Origin: Caballeronia telluris
Lineage (GTDB): Bacteria; Pseudomonadota; Gammaproteobacteria; Burkholderiales; Burkholderiaceae
Reading direction: 5' to 3'
NCBI RefSeq assembly: GCF_001544495.1
Contig: NZ_FCNZ02000027.1
Location: 1-64,000 of the forward strand
Length of the DNA stretch: 64,000 bases
The notes beneath the pieces were generated by a model that had not been told where the DNA came from, made no database searches, and was given only the letters and a program-made list of their open reading frames with translations. Both the position numbers and the translations under genes were made by a program. The number at the start of each line of letters is the position of its first letter. Positions within the stretch are counted from its first letter, which is position 1. Positions 7,635 to 16,895 of the stretch are shown piece by piece.

Positions 7635-9283
7635 TCAAAAAACTCATCCGCAAGCTGTTCGGCCAGGATAGCGCCGCATCCAACGATGGCGCATCGGCCG
7701 ACGCAGCATCGTCGGCGGTCTCGCCGGCCGATTCATCCGCCCGGGCGCCGGCCCGCAAGAGCACGCGCAAGAAACCCGCCGACGCACCGGTCCCGAAGCG
7801 CGATCCGAACGTGCCGGTCATCCTCTCGTCGGACATCCACGGCATCGATCCAACGCTCATCTCGAAGAACGCCATCCGTGTGACCGACGCTTTGCAGGAA
7901 GCCGGCCACCGCGCGTTCATCGTCGGCGGCGCGGTGCGCGATCTGCTGCTCGGCGTCGCGCCGAAGGATTTCGACGTCGCCACCGACGCCACGCCCGATC
8001 AGGTGCAAAAGCTCTTTCGACGCGCGCGCATCATCGGGCGGCGGTTTCAGATCGTCCATGTGCAGTTCGGGCAGGACATCATCGAGACATCGACCTTTCG
8101 CGCGCTCGTCGATGTTCCCGCCGACGCGCCGCCCGCCGAGCCGCCGCGTCGTCTGAAGCGCGGCGAGCTGGATGCGCGCACGCACGCGGTCGATGCGAGC
8201 GGCCGCGTGCTGCGCGACAACGTCTGGGGCGAGCAGCACGAAGACGCCACGCGCCGCGATTTCACGATCAACGCGATGTACTACGATCCGGCGACGCAAA
8301 CCGTGCTGGATTATCACGACGGCATGGCCGACATTCGCGCGCGCCTGTTGCGCATGATCGGCGATCCGGCCACGCGTTATCGCGAAGACCCGGTGCGCAT
8401 GCTGCGCGTCGTGCGTTTCGCGGCCAAGCTCGGCTTCGAGATCGAAGACGCAACGCGCGCCCCGATCAAGGAACTCGCGGACCTGATGAACAACGTGCCG
8501 GCCGCGCGTCTCTTCGACGAGATGCTCAAGCTGCTGCTGTCCGGCCACGCGCTCGCATGCCTCACGCGTCTGCGCGCGGAAGGCCTGCATCACGGCGTGC
8601 TGCCGCTTCTCGACGTCGTGCTGGAACAGCCGCACGGCGAGAAGTTCGTGACGCTCGCGCTCACCAATACCGACGAGCGCGTGCGCGCCGGCAAGCCGGT
8701 GTCGCCGGGCTTTCTGTTCGCCACGCTCCTGTGGCACGACATGCAGACGCGCTGGCAGCAATACTCGAACGCGGGCGAGTACCCGGTGCCCGCGCTGCAT
8801 CGCGCGATGGACGACGTGCTCGACATGCAGACGGAGAAACTCGCGATCCACAAACGTTTCTCGTCGGACATGCGCGAGATCTGGGGCCTGCAGCATCGGC
8901 TCGAAAAACGCTCGGGCAGAAGCGCGCTGAAGCTGCTGGAACACCAAAGGTTTAGAGCGGGTTATGATTTCCTCTTGCTGCGATGCGAATCCGGCGAGCT
9001 CGATCTGGAAATCGGACAGTGGTGGACGGATTTCATCGACGGCGATGCCGCCGCGCGCGAAGCACTGCTCTCGCAAGGCGGCAAGGACCGCGCGCCGAAG
9101 AAACGGCGCCGCCGCAGCAGCAACGCGAAGAGCCGCAGGACGGGCGAGACGGCGGACAGTGGCGCGAGCGCCGCGGAACGTGAAGGCGGCGAGCATCGTG
9201 ACGATGGCGACACGCGCGAAGGACACAACGAAGTACGCAACGAAGTACGCAACCAAGCACGCAACGACGGCCACGACGATTGA
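7631..9283 (+). CDS. pcnB: Poly(A) polymerase I (polynucleotide adenylyltransferase)
   Basis: A 550-aa nucleotidyltransferase that adds 3' poly(A) tails and so marks RNAs for decay. The class II NTase head is clear: RAFIVGGAVRDLLLGV followed by KDFDVATDA with the catalytic Asp pair, then RRDFTINAMYYD and the GDPATRYREDPVRMLRVVRF segment. Ser/Ala/Lys-rich residues precede the core (about 1-55). The C-terminal 60 residues are strongly basic (APKKRRRRSS) then acidic/Asn-rich, partly built by a 12-nt tandem repeat (9227-9262). The GTG start at 7631 overlaps the preceding stop (GTGA) and gives the N-terminus VIKKLIRKLFGQ, typical of Burkholderia PcnB. Confidence 0.95.
   Translation: MIKKLIRKLFGQDSAASNDGASADAASSAVSPADSSARAPARKSTRKKPADAPVPKRDPNVPVILSSDIHGIDPTLISKNAIRVTDALQEAGHRAFIVGGAVRDLLLGVAPKDFDVATDATPDQVQKLFRRARIIGRRFQIVHVQFGQDIIETSTFRALVDVPADAPPAEPPRRLKRGELDARTHAVDASGRVLRDNVWGEQHEDATRRDFTINAMYYDPATQTVLDYHDGMADIRARLLRMIGDPATRYREDPVRMLRVVRFAAKLGFEIEDATRAPIKELADLMNNVPAARLFDEMLKLLLSGHALACLTRLRAEGLHHGVLPLLDVVLEQPHGEKFVTLALTNTDERVRAGKPVSPGFLFATLLWHDMQTRWQQYSNAGEYPVPALHRAMDDVLDMQTEKLAIHKRFSSDMREIWGLQHRLEKRSGRSALKLLEHQRFRAGYDFLLLRCESGELDLEIGQWWTDFIDGDAAAREALLSQGGKDRAPKKRRRRSSNAKSRRTGETADSGASAAEREGGEHRDDGDTREGHNEVRNEVRNQARNDGHDD
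9227..9262 (+). repeat. Three 12-nt tandem units in the pcnB 3' end
   Basis: Units 9227-9238 and 9239-9250 are identical (AACGAAGTACGC); 9251-9262 differs at two positions. They encode NEVR, NEVR, NQAR in the disordered tail and could vary in copy number by slippage. Confidence 0.75.
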
Positions 9284-9342
9284 CGCAACCGGAGCGTCGG
9301 CCGTCACGCTGGCCGCGCAACGACAGTCGTAGGACTTATGCC

Positions 9343-9900
9343 ATGACGGTAGCTTATCTGGGTCTCGGCGCGAATCTCGGCGACGCGCGCCAGACCCTGA
9401 AAGACGCAGTCGTGTGTCTTGCTCAGCAACGCACGATCACCGTGCTCGCGAAATCGAGCCTCTATCGCACCGCGCCCATCGACGCCGGTGGCGACGACTA
9501 TTTCAATTGCGTCGTGAAGCTCGAAACGTCGTTGCCCGCGCGGCAGTTGCTCAGGCTCTGCCATACCGTCGAAGAGCAGTTCGGGCGCGAGCGGCCGTAT
9601 CGCAATGCGCCGCGCACGCTCGACCTCGACATCCTGCTCTACGGCGACTCCAGCATCGACGAAGCCGACCTGATCGTGCCGCATCCGCGTCTCGCCGAGC
9701 GCGCGTTCGTGCTCGTGCCGCTCCTCGAACTCGACGGCGAATGCATCATCCCGCTGCGCGGCCGCGCCGACGCGTTCCTCGCCGTCGTCGCCGATCAGCG
9801 CATCGAGAAGGTCGCGACGTGCCAGTGTCCCTTGCTCGGCACGCCAGATGTCGACAAGACCGCATCCTCCACCGCATCCAACAAGCCCGACTGCCGATGA
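9343..9900 (+). CDS. folK: 2-amino-4-hydroxy-6-hydroxymethyldihydropteridine diphosphokinase
   Basis: A 185-aa folate enzyme that pyrophosphorylates hydroxymethyldihydropterin before condensation with p-aminobenzoate. The HPPK pattern is intact: YLGLGANLGD at residues 5-14, YRTAPID, and RPYRNAPRTLDLDILLYGD with the magnesium-binding DLD. ATG 9343 is preferred over the upstream in-frame start because family proteins begin a few residues before YLGLGANLGD. It follows pcnB by 59 nt and its stop overlaps the start of the deoxynucleoside kinase gene. Confidence 0.95.
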   Translation: MTVAYLGLGANLGDARQTLKDAVVCLAQQRTITVLAKSSLYRTAPIDAGGDDYFNCVVKLETSLPARQLLRLCHTVEEQFGRERPYRNAPRTLDLDILLYGDSSIDEADLIVPHPRLAERAFVLVPLLELDGECIIPLRGRADAFLAVVADQRIEKVATCQCPLLGTPDVDKTASSTASNKPDCR

Positions 9901-10580
9901 GCGCCGCTCCGCCCCTGACCGTCACCGCGCCGCAAACGCGCCCGCCGCATCGTTACATCGCGATCGAAGGTCCGATCGGCGTCGGCAAGACGACGCTCGC
10001 GACGCTGCTCGCCGAGCGCTGGTCCATGCGCACGCTCTTCGAGCGCCCGCAGGACAATCCGTTTCTCGAACGCTTCCATCGCGACACGACGCGCTATGCG
10101 CTGCAAACGCAACTGAGCTTCGCGTTGCAGCGGCTTCAGCAGACGCGCGAAGTCGCCGACGCGCTGTCCGGCCACGCGCCGCTCATCGCCGACTTCATCA
10201 CGCAGAAGAGCGAACTCTTCGCGCGCCTCACGCTGCCCGACGACGAGCTCCAGCTGTATCGCGACATCGCCTCGCGCATCGATGCGAGCGCGCCCGCGCC
10301 GGATCTCGTCGTGTATTTGCAGGCGAGCCCCGAAGTGCTGTTCGCGCGCATTCAGAAGCGCGCGGTGCCCTCGGAGTTGCAGATCTCGGACGCGTATCTG
10401 CGCGCGCTCTGTGACGCGTACAACGACTTCTTCTATCACTACGACGCGACGCCGCTGCTCACCGTAAATGCCGAGCACCTGAATCCGCTCGATTCGCACG
10501 CGGACCTTGCCCTCTTCGCCGAACGCATCGAGTCGATGCGTGGCCGCAAGGAATTCTTCGTCAAGGGCATGTCGGTCTGA
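9897..10580 (+). CDS. Deoxynucleoside kinase (deoxyadenosine/deoxyguanosine kinase family)
   Basis: A 227-aa P-loop kinase for nucleoside salvage. After a 19-residue Pro/Thr-rich leader it reads YIAIEGPIGVGKTTLATLL (Walker A), then ERPQDNPFLERF with the conserved Glu, a helix rich in Gln (LQTQLSFALQRLQQTR), and DFITQKSELFARLTL. These features match the dNK/dGK family rather than thymidylate kinase. The exact base preference cannot be told. It overlaps folK by 4 nt (ATGA), and panB follows after 43 nt, as in many Burkholderia. Confidence 0.88.
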   Translation: MSAAPPLTVTAPQTRPPHRYIAIEGPIGVGKTTLATLLAERWSMRTLFERPQDNPFLERFHRDTTRYALQTQLSFALQRLQQTREVADALSGHAPLIADFITQKSELFARLTLPDDELQLYRDIASRIDASAPAPDLVVYLQASPEVLFARIQKRAVPSELQISDAYLRALCDAYNDFFYHYDATPLLTVNAEHLNPLDSHADLALFAERIESMRGRKEFFVKGMSV

Positions 10581-10623
10581 CGGCCCGAGGCTTCAAGACG
10601 ATTCACCCTTCTCTGGAAAGATC

Positions 10624-11439
10624 ATGGCGTACTTGCAGGAAACCGCGCGCAACGCGATCACCGTCCCCAAGCTTCAGGCGATGCGCGACGCGGGTGAAAG
10701 AATCGTGATGCTGACGTGCTACGACGCGAGCTTTTCCGCGCTGCTCGACCGTGCGGGCGTCGAAGTGATGCTGATCGGCGATTCGCTCGGCAACGTTCTG
10801 CAAGGTCACAGCACGACGCTCCCCGTCACGCTCGCGGACATCGCGTATCACACGGCGTCGGTCGCGCGCGGCAACAAGAGCGCGCTGATCGTCGCGGACA
10901 TGCCGTTCGGCACCATCGGCTCGCGCGAGGAGGCCTACGCGAACGCGGTGCAACTGATGCGCGCCGGCGCGCAGATGGTGAAAATCGAAGGCGGCGAATG
11001 GCTCGCCGATACGGTGCGCTTTCTCGTCGAACGCGCGATTCCGGTGTGCGGGCATGTCGGGCTCACGCCGCAGTCGGTGCATGCGTTCGGCGGCTTCAAG
11101 GTGCAGGGCAAGACCGACGCGGCCGCGGCCCAGATGCGCCGCGACGCGCTCGCGCTTCAGGAAGCGGGCGCGCAACTGCTCGTGATCGAAGCGGTGCCAA
11201 CGCTGCTCGCACGCGAAGTGACGGAGCAGGTCACGATCCCGACGATCGGCATCGGGGCGGGCATCGACTGTTCGGGACAGGTGCTGGTGCTGCACGACAT
11301 GCTCGGGATTTTCCCCGGCAAGCGGCCGCGCTTCGTGAAGGATTTCATGAACGGACAGCCGTCGATCTTCACGGCCGTCGAAGCCTACGTGCGCGCCGTG
11401 AAGGACGGCAGCTTCCCCGGACCGGAGCATACGTTCTAG
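10624..11439 (+). CDS. panB: 3-methyl-2-oxobutanoate hydroxymethyltransferase
   Basis: A 271-aa decameric TIM-barrel enzyme that makes ketopantoate from 2-oxoisovalerate and methylene-THF, the first committed step to pantothenate and CoA. Signature segments are MLTCYDASFSALLDRAG, VEVMLIGDSLGNVLQGH (metal-binding Asp), MVKIEGG, CGHVGLTPQSVHAFGG and IGIGAGIDCSGQVLVLHD. Its dependence on folate fits its position after folK. No panC follows; the next gene is convergent. Confidence 0.97.
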   Translation: MAYLQETARNAITVPKLQAMRDAGERIVMLTCYDASFSALLDRAGVEVMLIGDSLGNVLQGHSTTLPVTLADIAYHTASVARGNKSALIVADMPFGTIGSREEAYANAVQLMRAGAQMVKIEGGEWLADTVRFLVERAIPVCGHVGLTPQSVHAFGGFKVQGKTDAAAAQMRRDALALQEAGAQLLVIEAVPTLLAREVTEQVTIPTIGIGAGIDCSGQVLVLHDMLGIFPGKRPRFVKDFMNGQPSIFTAVEAYVRAVKDGSFPGPEHTF

Positions 11440-11457
11440 GCGCAGACGCCGTCTGAT

Positions 11458-13302
11458 CTACTTCGCGATCCGGAGTCGCGCCTTTACCGCGCCGCGCAGC
11501 GCATTGCTCAACATCAGCGCTTCGGCGCCTTCCAGCTCGTCGCGCGTGATCGTGCGTTCGGCCGCGTCCAACTCCTCCAGCAGCACGGCGCGCATCACGC
11601 CCGGCAAGACACCGGCGTCGATCGGTGGCGTGTACCAGCGGCCTTCCAGCTTGACGAACACCGTCGAGCGTCCGCCTTCGGTCACTTCATCGCGCTCGTT
11701 GAAGAAGACCATGTCGAAGGCGCCCTGCGCTTCCGCCTCCTTCCAGGCGCGATCGTAGTCCGCGCGACGCGTGGTCTTGTGGCGCAACAGCGGATCGGTT
11801 GACGCTTGCGGCCCGAAGCCGTGCTCCGGTGCAAGCAGCACATCGACCGTATCGGCGCCCAGCGGCGCGAGCAACGCGCTCGTCAGCGTGATCGTGCCGT
11901 CCTTGCCGAGCGCGATTCGCAGACGATACGGCGCGCCCTCGTCGAACGATTCGCAACGCGCGTTGATGAGCCTGCGCAGCCTCTGCGGCTCCAGCGCAAA
12001 ATCCAGATACCGCGCGCTATGCGCAAGCCGCGCGAGATGACGTTCGAGATACCGCACGCCCTCGCCGCGCGTCGCGTACGTCGTCTCGAAGAGTTCGAAG
12101 CCCGGATCTGCGCCCGTCAGAAACGACGCTTTCAAGCGGCACTCGGCGTATTCGTCGTCGGCGACGCTGTCGAGGACAATGCCCGCGCCGATGCCCATCG
12201 TCCCGCGCCCGTCGCCTGTGAGCAGCGTTCGGATCGCGACCGAAAGACAGAAGTCGCCGCCATGATCGAGCCAGCCGATCGCGCCCGTGTACAAGCCGCG
12301 CGGCGTGTTCTCGATTTCGTCGATCAGTTGCATCGTCCGGTACTTTGGCGCGCCGGTGATGGAGCCGCACGGAAAGAGCGCGCGGAAAATGTCGGCGAAG
12401 GCGACGCCCGCGCGCACGCGCGCCTCGATGGTCGATGTCATCTGCCAGACCGACGCATACGGTTCGACCGAGAACAGCGCCGGCACATGCACCGAACCGG
12501 TGGCCGCGACGCGCGACATGTCGTTGCGCAGCAGATCGACGATCATTACGTTTTCGGCGCGATTTTTCGGATCGTCGTGGAGAAGTTGGGGATCGGTTTC
12601 GCGCGGCGCGGTGCCTTTCATTGGTCGCGCACGCAGCACGTTGCCCTGGCTCTCGACGAAGAGTTCGGGCGAACACGAGATCACGGCATCGCCGTTCGGC
12701 AAAGCGATCAGCGCGCCATAGCGCACCGGCTGCCTCGCCCGCAGCCGCCGATAGAGCGCGAGCGGCGTGCCGAACACATCGAACGCGAGGCGGTACGTGT
12801 AATTGACCTGATACGAATCGCCGGCGCGCAAGGCGTCGTGCACGGCGGCGATCGCCCGATCGAACGCATCGCGCGTGACGCTCGCCTCGATGCCCGCGAC
12901 ACCCGCCGCCGACGGCACCGGCGCGCCGTTGTCCTGCGAGGCGAGCCACGCATCGGCTTCGTCGCGCGAGAGAAATACACAATCGCGGAACAACAAAAAG
13001 CGCAGCGCGGCATTGCCGGACTGCGCTTTTTCAGACAACTGCAGATTGCGGCCGAATTCGTAGTCCGCGACGAGAACCGCATGCAGACCGTCGCGCACGT
13101 CGGCTTCGACCTCCGCGCACAGGGCATCGAGCGCGGCGCCGTCCGTTGCGGACCGCTCGTGCGCGAAGCCGGTGTAGAGACGAGTCGACCGTCTGTCGGC
13201 GGTCGACTCGCAATCGTCGAGCAGCGCGAAGACCACGCTGCTTGGGTTTGACGTCAATGAGCTTGACGTCAATGAGTCGGACGCCAACGAATCGGACGTC
13301 AT
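11458..13302 (-). CDS. pabB: Fused aminodeoxychorismate synthase component I / aminodeoxychorismate lyase
   Basis: A 614-aa fusion giving p-aminobenzoate for folate. Residues to about 370 are the chorismate-binding PabB domain: it has PMKGTAPRE, where the Lys of PxKGT distinguishes PabB from anthranilate synthase (PxAGT), and CGSITGAPK. The last 220 residues are a class IV PLP aminotransferase fold like PabC, with HKTTRRADY (PLP lysine) and EGGRSTVFVKLEGRW. The first 17 residues are a Ser/Asp/Leu/Thr repeat encoded by 15-nt tandem units and are probably dispensable. It follows dnaJ by 24 nt on the same strand, so it may be read through from the chaperone operon. panB is convergent 18 nt away. 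Confidence 0.93.
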   Translation of the reverse strand: MTSDSLASDSLTSSSLTSNPSSVVFALLDDCESTADRRSTRLYTGFAHERSATDGAALDALCAEVEADVRDGLHAVLVADYEFGRNLQLSEKAQSGNAALRFLLFRDCVFLSRDEADAWLASQDNGAPVPSAAGVAGIEASVTRDAFDRAIAAVHDALRAGDSYQVNYTYRLAFDVFGTPLALYRRLRARQPVRYGALIALPNGDAVISCSPELFVESQGNVLRARPMKGTAPRETDPQLLHDDPKNRAENVMIVDLLRNDMSRVAATGSVHVPALFSVEPYASVWQMTSTIEARVRAGVAFADIFRALFPCGSITGAPKYRTMQLIDEIENTPRGLYTGAIGWLDHGGDFCLSVAIRTLLTGDGRGTMGIGAGIVLDSVADDEYAECRLKASFLTGADPGFELFETTYATRGEGVRYLERHLARLAHSARYLDFALEPQRLRRLINARCESFDEGAPYRLRIALGKDGTITLTSALLAPLGADTVDVLLAPEHGFGPQASTDPLLRHKTTRRADYDRAWKEAEAQGAFDMVFFNERDEVTEGGRSTVFVKLEGRWYTPPIDAGVLPGVMRAVLLEELDAAERTITRDELEGAEALMLSNALRGAVKARLRIAK

Positions 13303-13309
13303 TGCATCG
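13250..13309. repeat. Four 15-nt tandem repeats over the pabBC start
   Basis: Units begin at 13250, 13265, 13280 and 13295 (GACGTCAATGAGCTT-like). Units 1 and 2 differ only in the last three bases; units 3 and 4 are more diverged. The period of five codons keeps the frame. The array spans the annotated start codon. Confidence 0.75.
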
Positions 13310-13326
13310 CCCGGATCAATGAAGCA

Positions 13327-14463
13327 TCAATCGAAAAAGCTCTTCACACGATCGAACCAACTCTTGCTCTGCGGACTATGCCGCGAGCCGCCCTCGACCA
13401 GCGACTTCTCGAACTGCTTGAGCAGATCGCGCTGCTGATCGGTGAGCTTGACCGGCGTTTCGACCTGCACATGCACGTACAAATCGCCCGCGATGCTGGA
13501 GCGCAAACCCTTGATGCCCTTGCCACGCAGACGGAACGTCTTGCCCGACTGCGTGCCTTCCGGCACCGTAAAGCTGGCGCGGCCCGCGAGCGTCGGCACT
13601 TCGATCTCGCCGCCGATCGCCGCCGTCGTGAACTGGATCGGCATCTGGCAATGGAGGTCGTCGCCGTCGCGCTCGAACACCGAATGCTGCTTGATGTGAA
13701 TCTCGACGTACAAGTCACCGCTTGGTCCGCCGTTGATGCCCGGCTCACCGTTGCCGGCGGAGCGGATGCGCATGCCGTCGTCGATGCCTGCCGGGATTTT
13801 CACTTCCAGCGTCTTGGTTTCCTTCACCTTGCCCGCGCCGTGGCAGTGCGCGCACGGATCTGGAATATAGCTGCCGGTGCCGTGGCACTTCGGACACGTC
13901 TGCTGGATGCTGAAAAAGCCCTGCGACATGCGCACGGTACCGTTGCCGTGACAGGTCGGGCAGGTTTCCGGCTTGGTGCCGGGCTTCGCGCCCGAGCCCT
14001 TGCAGACCGTACAGTTCACCCAGCTCGGCACGCGAATCTGCGTGTCGTAGCCGTGCGCGGCCTGTTCGAGCGTGATTTCCATGCTGTAGCGCAGATCGGC
14101 GCCGCGATAAACCTGCGGACCTGCGCGCCCGCGCGCGCCACCGCCGCCGGCCTGCTGGCCGAAGATGTCGCCGAAGATGTCGCCGAACGCATCGGCGAAG
14201 CCGCCGAAACCTTGCGCGCCCGCGCCCGCCATGTTCGGATCGACGCCCGCATGACCGTACTGATCGTAAGCCGCACGCTTTTGCGAATCCGACAGCATTT
14301 CATAGGCTTCCTTGCCCTCCTTGAAATGGTCCTCCGCATTCTTGTTGTCCGGATTGCGGTCGGGGTGGTACTTCATCGCAAGCTTGCGATACGCCTTCTT
14401 GATCTCGTCGTCGCTCGCATTCTTCGCGACGCCCAGAACCTCGTAGTAATCCCGTTTCGCCAT
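13327..14463 (-). CDS. dnaJ: Chaperone protein DnaJ
   Basis: A 378-aa class A J-protein. The J domain carries YHPDRNPDN with the HPD motif that stimulates DnaK ATPase; a Gly/Phe linker follows (GAQGFGGFADAFGDIFGD). The zinc-binding domain has four CxxCxGxG repeats: CTVCKGSG, CPTCHGNG, CPKCHGTG and CAHCHGAG. Substrate-binding beta domains complete it. Start ATG 14463 gives MAKRDYYEVLGV, the usual N-terminus. It lies 278 nt downstream of dnaK on the same strand and is followed closely by pabBC. Confidence 0.98.
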   Translation of the reverse strand: MAKRDYYEVLGVAKNASDDEIKKAYRKLAMKYHPDRNPDNKNAEDHFKEGKEAYEMLSDSQKRAAYDQYGHAGVDPNMAGAGAQGFGGFADAFGDIFGDIFGQQAGGGGARGRAGPQVYRGADLRYSMEITLEQAAHGYDTQIRVPSWVNCTVCKGSGAKPGTKPETCPTCHGNGTVRMSQGFFSIQQTCPKCHGTGSYIPDPCAHCHGAGKVKETKTLEVKIPAGIDDGMRIRSAGNGEPGINGGPSGDLYVEIHIKQHSVFERDGDDLHCQMPIQFTTAAIGGEIEVPTLAGRASFTVPEGTQSGKTFRLRGKGIKGLRSSIAGDLYVHVQVETPVKLTDQQRDLLKQFEKSLVEGGSRHSPQSKSWFDRVKSFFD

Positions 14464-14741
14464 ATCGGTTCGATGCCGCCGCACGCGACGCGCGCCGGCT
14501 CCCTCTCGGATGCTCGAGTCTTGCGACTCGTGTGTAACTTCGACGCCGCGCGTTCCTCGTCGACGCATTTCGTCGATGAAGGCGGCGCCCTCTAAAAAAA
14601 CAACGTGCCCGGAAAGCCATTTGGCTCGCCAGGCGCGTCTTCAAACCTGCTTCGTCTCGATCGGCCGGCTTCGTGCATCATGCGATGCGCGCGAAACCGG
14701 CTCCGTCCGTGGCGATGAATCGCTCGTCGCGGTCAATCGGA

Positions 14742-16700
14742 TTAGTCCTTCTTCACTTCCTTGAAATCCGCGTCGACCACGTCGTCGTGCTGCTGGCTCG
14801 CGCCCGCCGACGATGCGCCCGCTTCCGCGCCCGCCGCGCCGGCCGCAGCACCTGCCGCGCCCTGCGCCGCCTGCATGTCGGCGTACATCTTCTCGCCGAG
14901 CTTTTGCGATGCGGTGGACAGCGCCTCGATCTTCGCGTCGATCGCAGCCTTGTCGCTCGATCCGCTCTTCAGCGCGTCTTCGAGATCCTTCAACGCGGCT
15001 TCGATCTTTTCCTTCTCGGACGCATCCAGCTTCTCGCCGTACTCGGCAACCGCCTTCTTCGTGCTGTGAACGAGCGCGTCGCCCTGATTGCGCGAGTCGG
15101 CCAGTTCGCGAAGCTTGTGATCTTCCTCGGCGTTGGCTTCGGCGTCCTTCACCATCTTGTCGATCTCGGCATCCGACAGGCCCGAGTTCGCCTTGATGGT
15201 GATCTTGTTTTCCTTGCCCGTCGCCTTGTCCTTCGCGCCGACATGCAGGATGCCGTTCGCGTCGATGTCGAAGGTCACTTCGATCTGCGGCGTGCCGCGC
15301 GGTGCCGGCGGGATGCCTTCCAGGTTGAACTCGCCCAGCAGCTTGTTGCCCGCCGCCATTTCGCGCTCGCCCTGGAACACCTTGATCGTCACGGCGCCCT
15401 GGTTGTCGTCGGCCGTCGAATACACTTGCGCGTGCTTCGTCGGGATCGTCGTGTTCTTGTTGATCATCTTCGTCATCACGCCGCCGAGCGTTTCGATGCC
15501 GAGCGACAGAGGCGTCACGTCAAGCAGCAACACGTCCTTGCGGTCGCCCGACAGAACCTGACCCTGAATCGCGGCGCCAACGGCGACGGCTTCGTCCGGG
15601 TTCACGTCACGGCGCGGGTCCTTGCCGAAGAACTCCTTCACCTTTTCCTGCACCTTCGGCATGCGCGTCATGCCGCCGACGAGAATCACGTCGTCGATGT
15701 CGCCGACCTTCACGCCCGCATCCTTGATCGCGATGCGGCACGGTTCGATCGTGCGCTCGATCAGTTCTTCGACGAGCGCTTCGAGCTTCGCACGCGTAAA
15801 TTTCAGGTTCAAGTGCTTCGGACCCGACGCGTCCGCCGTAATGTACGGCAGGTTGATGTCGGTCTGCGCGGTCGACGAGAGTTCGATCTTCGCCTTTTCC
15901 GCCGCTTCCTTCAGGCGTTGCAGCGCGAGGACGTCCTTCGACAGATCGACGCCCTGCTCCTTCTTGAACTCGCCGATGATGTAATCGATGATGCGCTGGT
16001 CGAAGTCTTCGCCGCCGAGGAACGTGTCGCCGTTGGTCGAGAGCACTTCGAACTGCTTTTCGCCGTCCACGTCCGCGATTTCGATGATCGAGACGTCGAA
16101 CGTGCCGCCGCCCAGGTCATACACCGCGATCTTGCGGTCGCCCTTTTCGGCCTTGTCGAGACCGAACGCGAGCGCAGCCGCCGTCGGCTCGTTGATGATG
16201 CGCTTGACTTCCAGGCCCGCGATGCGGCCGGCGTCCTTGGTGGCCTGACGCTGGCTGTCGTTGAAGTACGCGGGAACCGTGATCACGGCTTCCGTGACCG
16301 GCTCGCCGAGATAGTCTTCAGCGGTCTTCTTCATCTTGCGCAGCACTTCTGCCGAAATCTGCGGCGGCGCGAGCTTCTGGCCGTGCGCTTCCACCCAGGC
16401 GTCGCCGTTGTCGGCCTTGACGATCTGGTAAGGCATCAGCGCGATGTCCTTCTGCACTTCCTTTTCTTCGAAACGGCGGCCGATCAGGCGCTTTACCGCG
16501 TACAGCGTGTTGCGCGGGTTGGTGACCGACTGACGCTTCGCCGGCGCGCCGACCAGAATCTCGTTCTCGTCGACATACGCGATGATCGACGGTGTAGTGC
16601 GCGCGCCTTCCGAGTTCTCGATGACGCGAACCTGATTGCCTTCCATGATCGCCACGCACGAGTTGGTCGTGCCGAGGTCGATACCGATGATTTTGCCCAT
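14742..16700 (-). CDS. dnaK: Chaperone protein DnaK (Hsp70)
   Basis: A 652-aa Hsp70. The nucleotide-binding domain begins IGIDLGTTNSCVAI and includes INEPTAAALAFG and VYDLGGGTFDVS; the substrate domain has LLLDVTPLSLGIETLGG. The C-terminal tail is Ala/Gly-rich and ends in an acidic-lysine segment (VVDADFKEVKKD), as in other proteobacteria. It works with DnaJ and GrpE to fold and rescue proteins. A sigma-32-like promoter lies at 16806-16833, so heat-shock induction is expected independent of grpE. Confidence 0.99.
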   Translation of the reverse strand: MGKIIGIDLGTTNSCVAIMEGNQVRVIENSEGARTTPSIIAYVDENEILVGAPAKRQSVTNPRNTLYAVKRLIGRRFEEKEVQKDIALMPYQIVKADNGDAWVEAHGQKLAPPQISAEVLRKMKKTAEDYLGEPVTEAVITVPAYFNDSQRQATKDAGRIAGLEVKRIINEPTAAALAFGLDKAEKGDRKIAVYDLGGGTFDVSIIEIADVDGEKQFEVLSTNGDTFLGGEDFDQRIIDYIIGEFKKEQGVDLSKDVLALQRLKEAAEKAKIELSSTAQTDINLPYITADASGPKHLNLKFTRAKLEALVEELIERTIEPCRIAIKDAGVKVGDIDDVILVGGMTRMPKVQEKVKEFFGKDPRRDVNPDEAVAVGAAIQGQVLSGDRKDVLLLDVTPLSLGIETLGGVMTKMINKNTTIPTKHAQVYSTADDNQGAVTIKVFQGEREMAAGNKLLGEFNLEGIPPAPRGTPQIEVTFDIDANGILHVGAKDKATGKENKITIKANSGLSDAEIDKMVKDAEANAEEDHKLRELADSRNQGDALVHSTKKAVAEYGEKLDASEKEKIEAALKDLEDALKSGSSDKAAIDAKIEALSTASQKLGEKMYADMQAAQGAAGAAAGAAGAEAGASSAGASQQHDDVVDADFKEVKKD

Positions 16701-16805
16701 TTTTGTAATCTCCAGAACTTTGATCGCAGCGGGGCCGGTCGTTCGAACCGCGGTTTTTACCGCAGATTCATTGGGCCGACGCCCTAAAATTCATACCTGT
16801 TCGCA

Positions 16806-16833
16806 AGATAAGTGCGCTCGCACCGTTTTCAAG
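16806..16833 (-). promoter_or_regulatory. Sigma-32-like heat-shock promoter of dnaK
   Basis: Read on the minus strand: -35 CTTGAA (16833-16828), a 14-nt spacer and -10 ACTTATCT (16813-16806). The -35 is perfect for RpoH; the -10 matches CCCCATNT only partly. It is about 105 nt before the dnaK ATG. Confidence 0.6.
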
Positions 16834-16895
16834 ACCCTGAATTCGATGCAGTCTTTCTTTTTTTGAACCTTTTCGCCGCGCCGGCTCACGACTTT

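Noticed and set aside
11440..11457. Terminator between panB and pabBC
   Set aside because: Only a 6-1-6 palindrome without a T-run is present, too weak for intrinsic termination.
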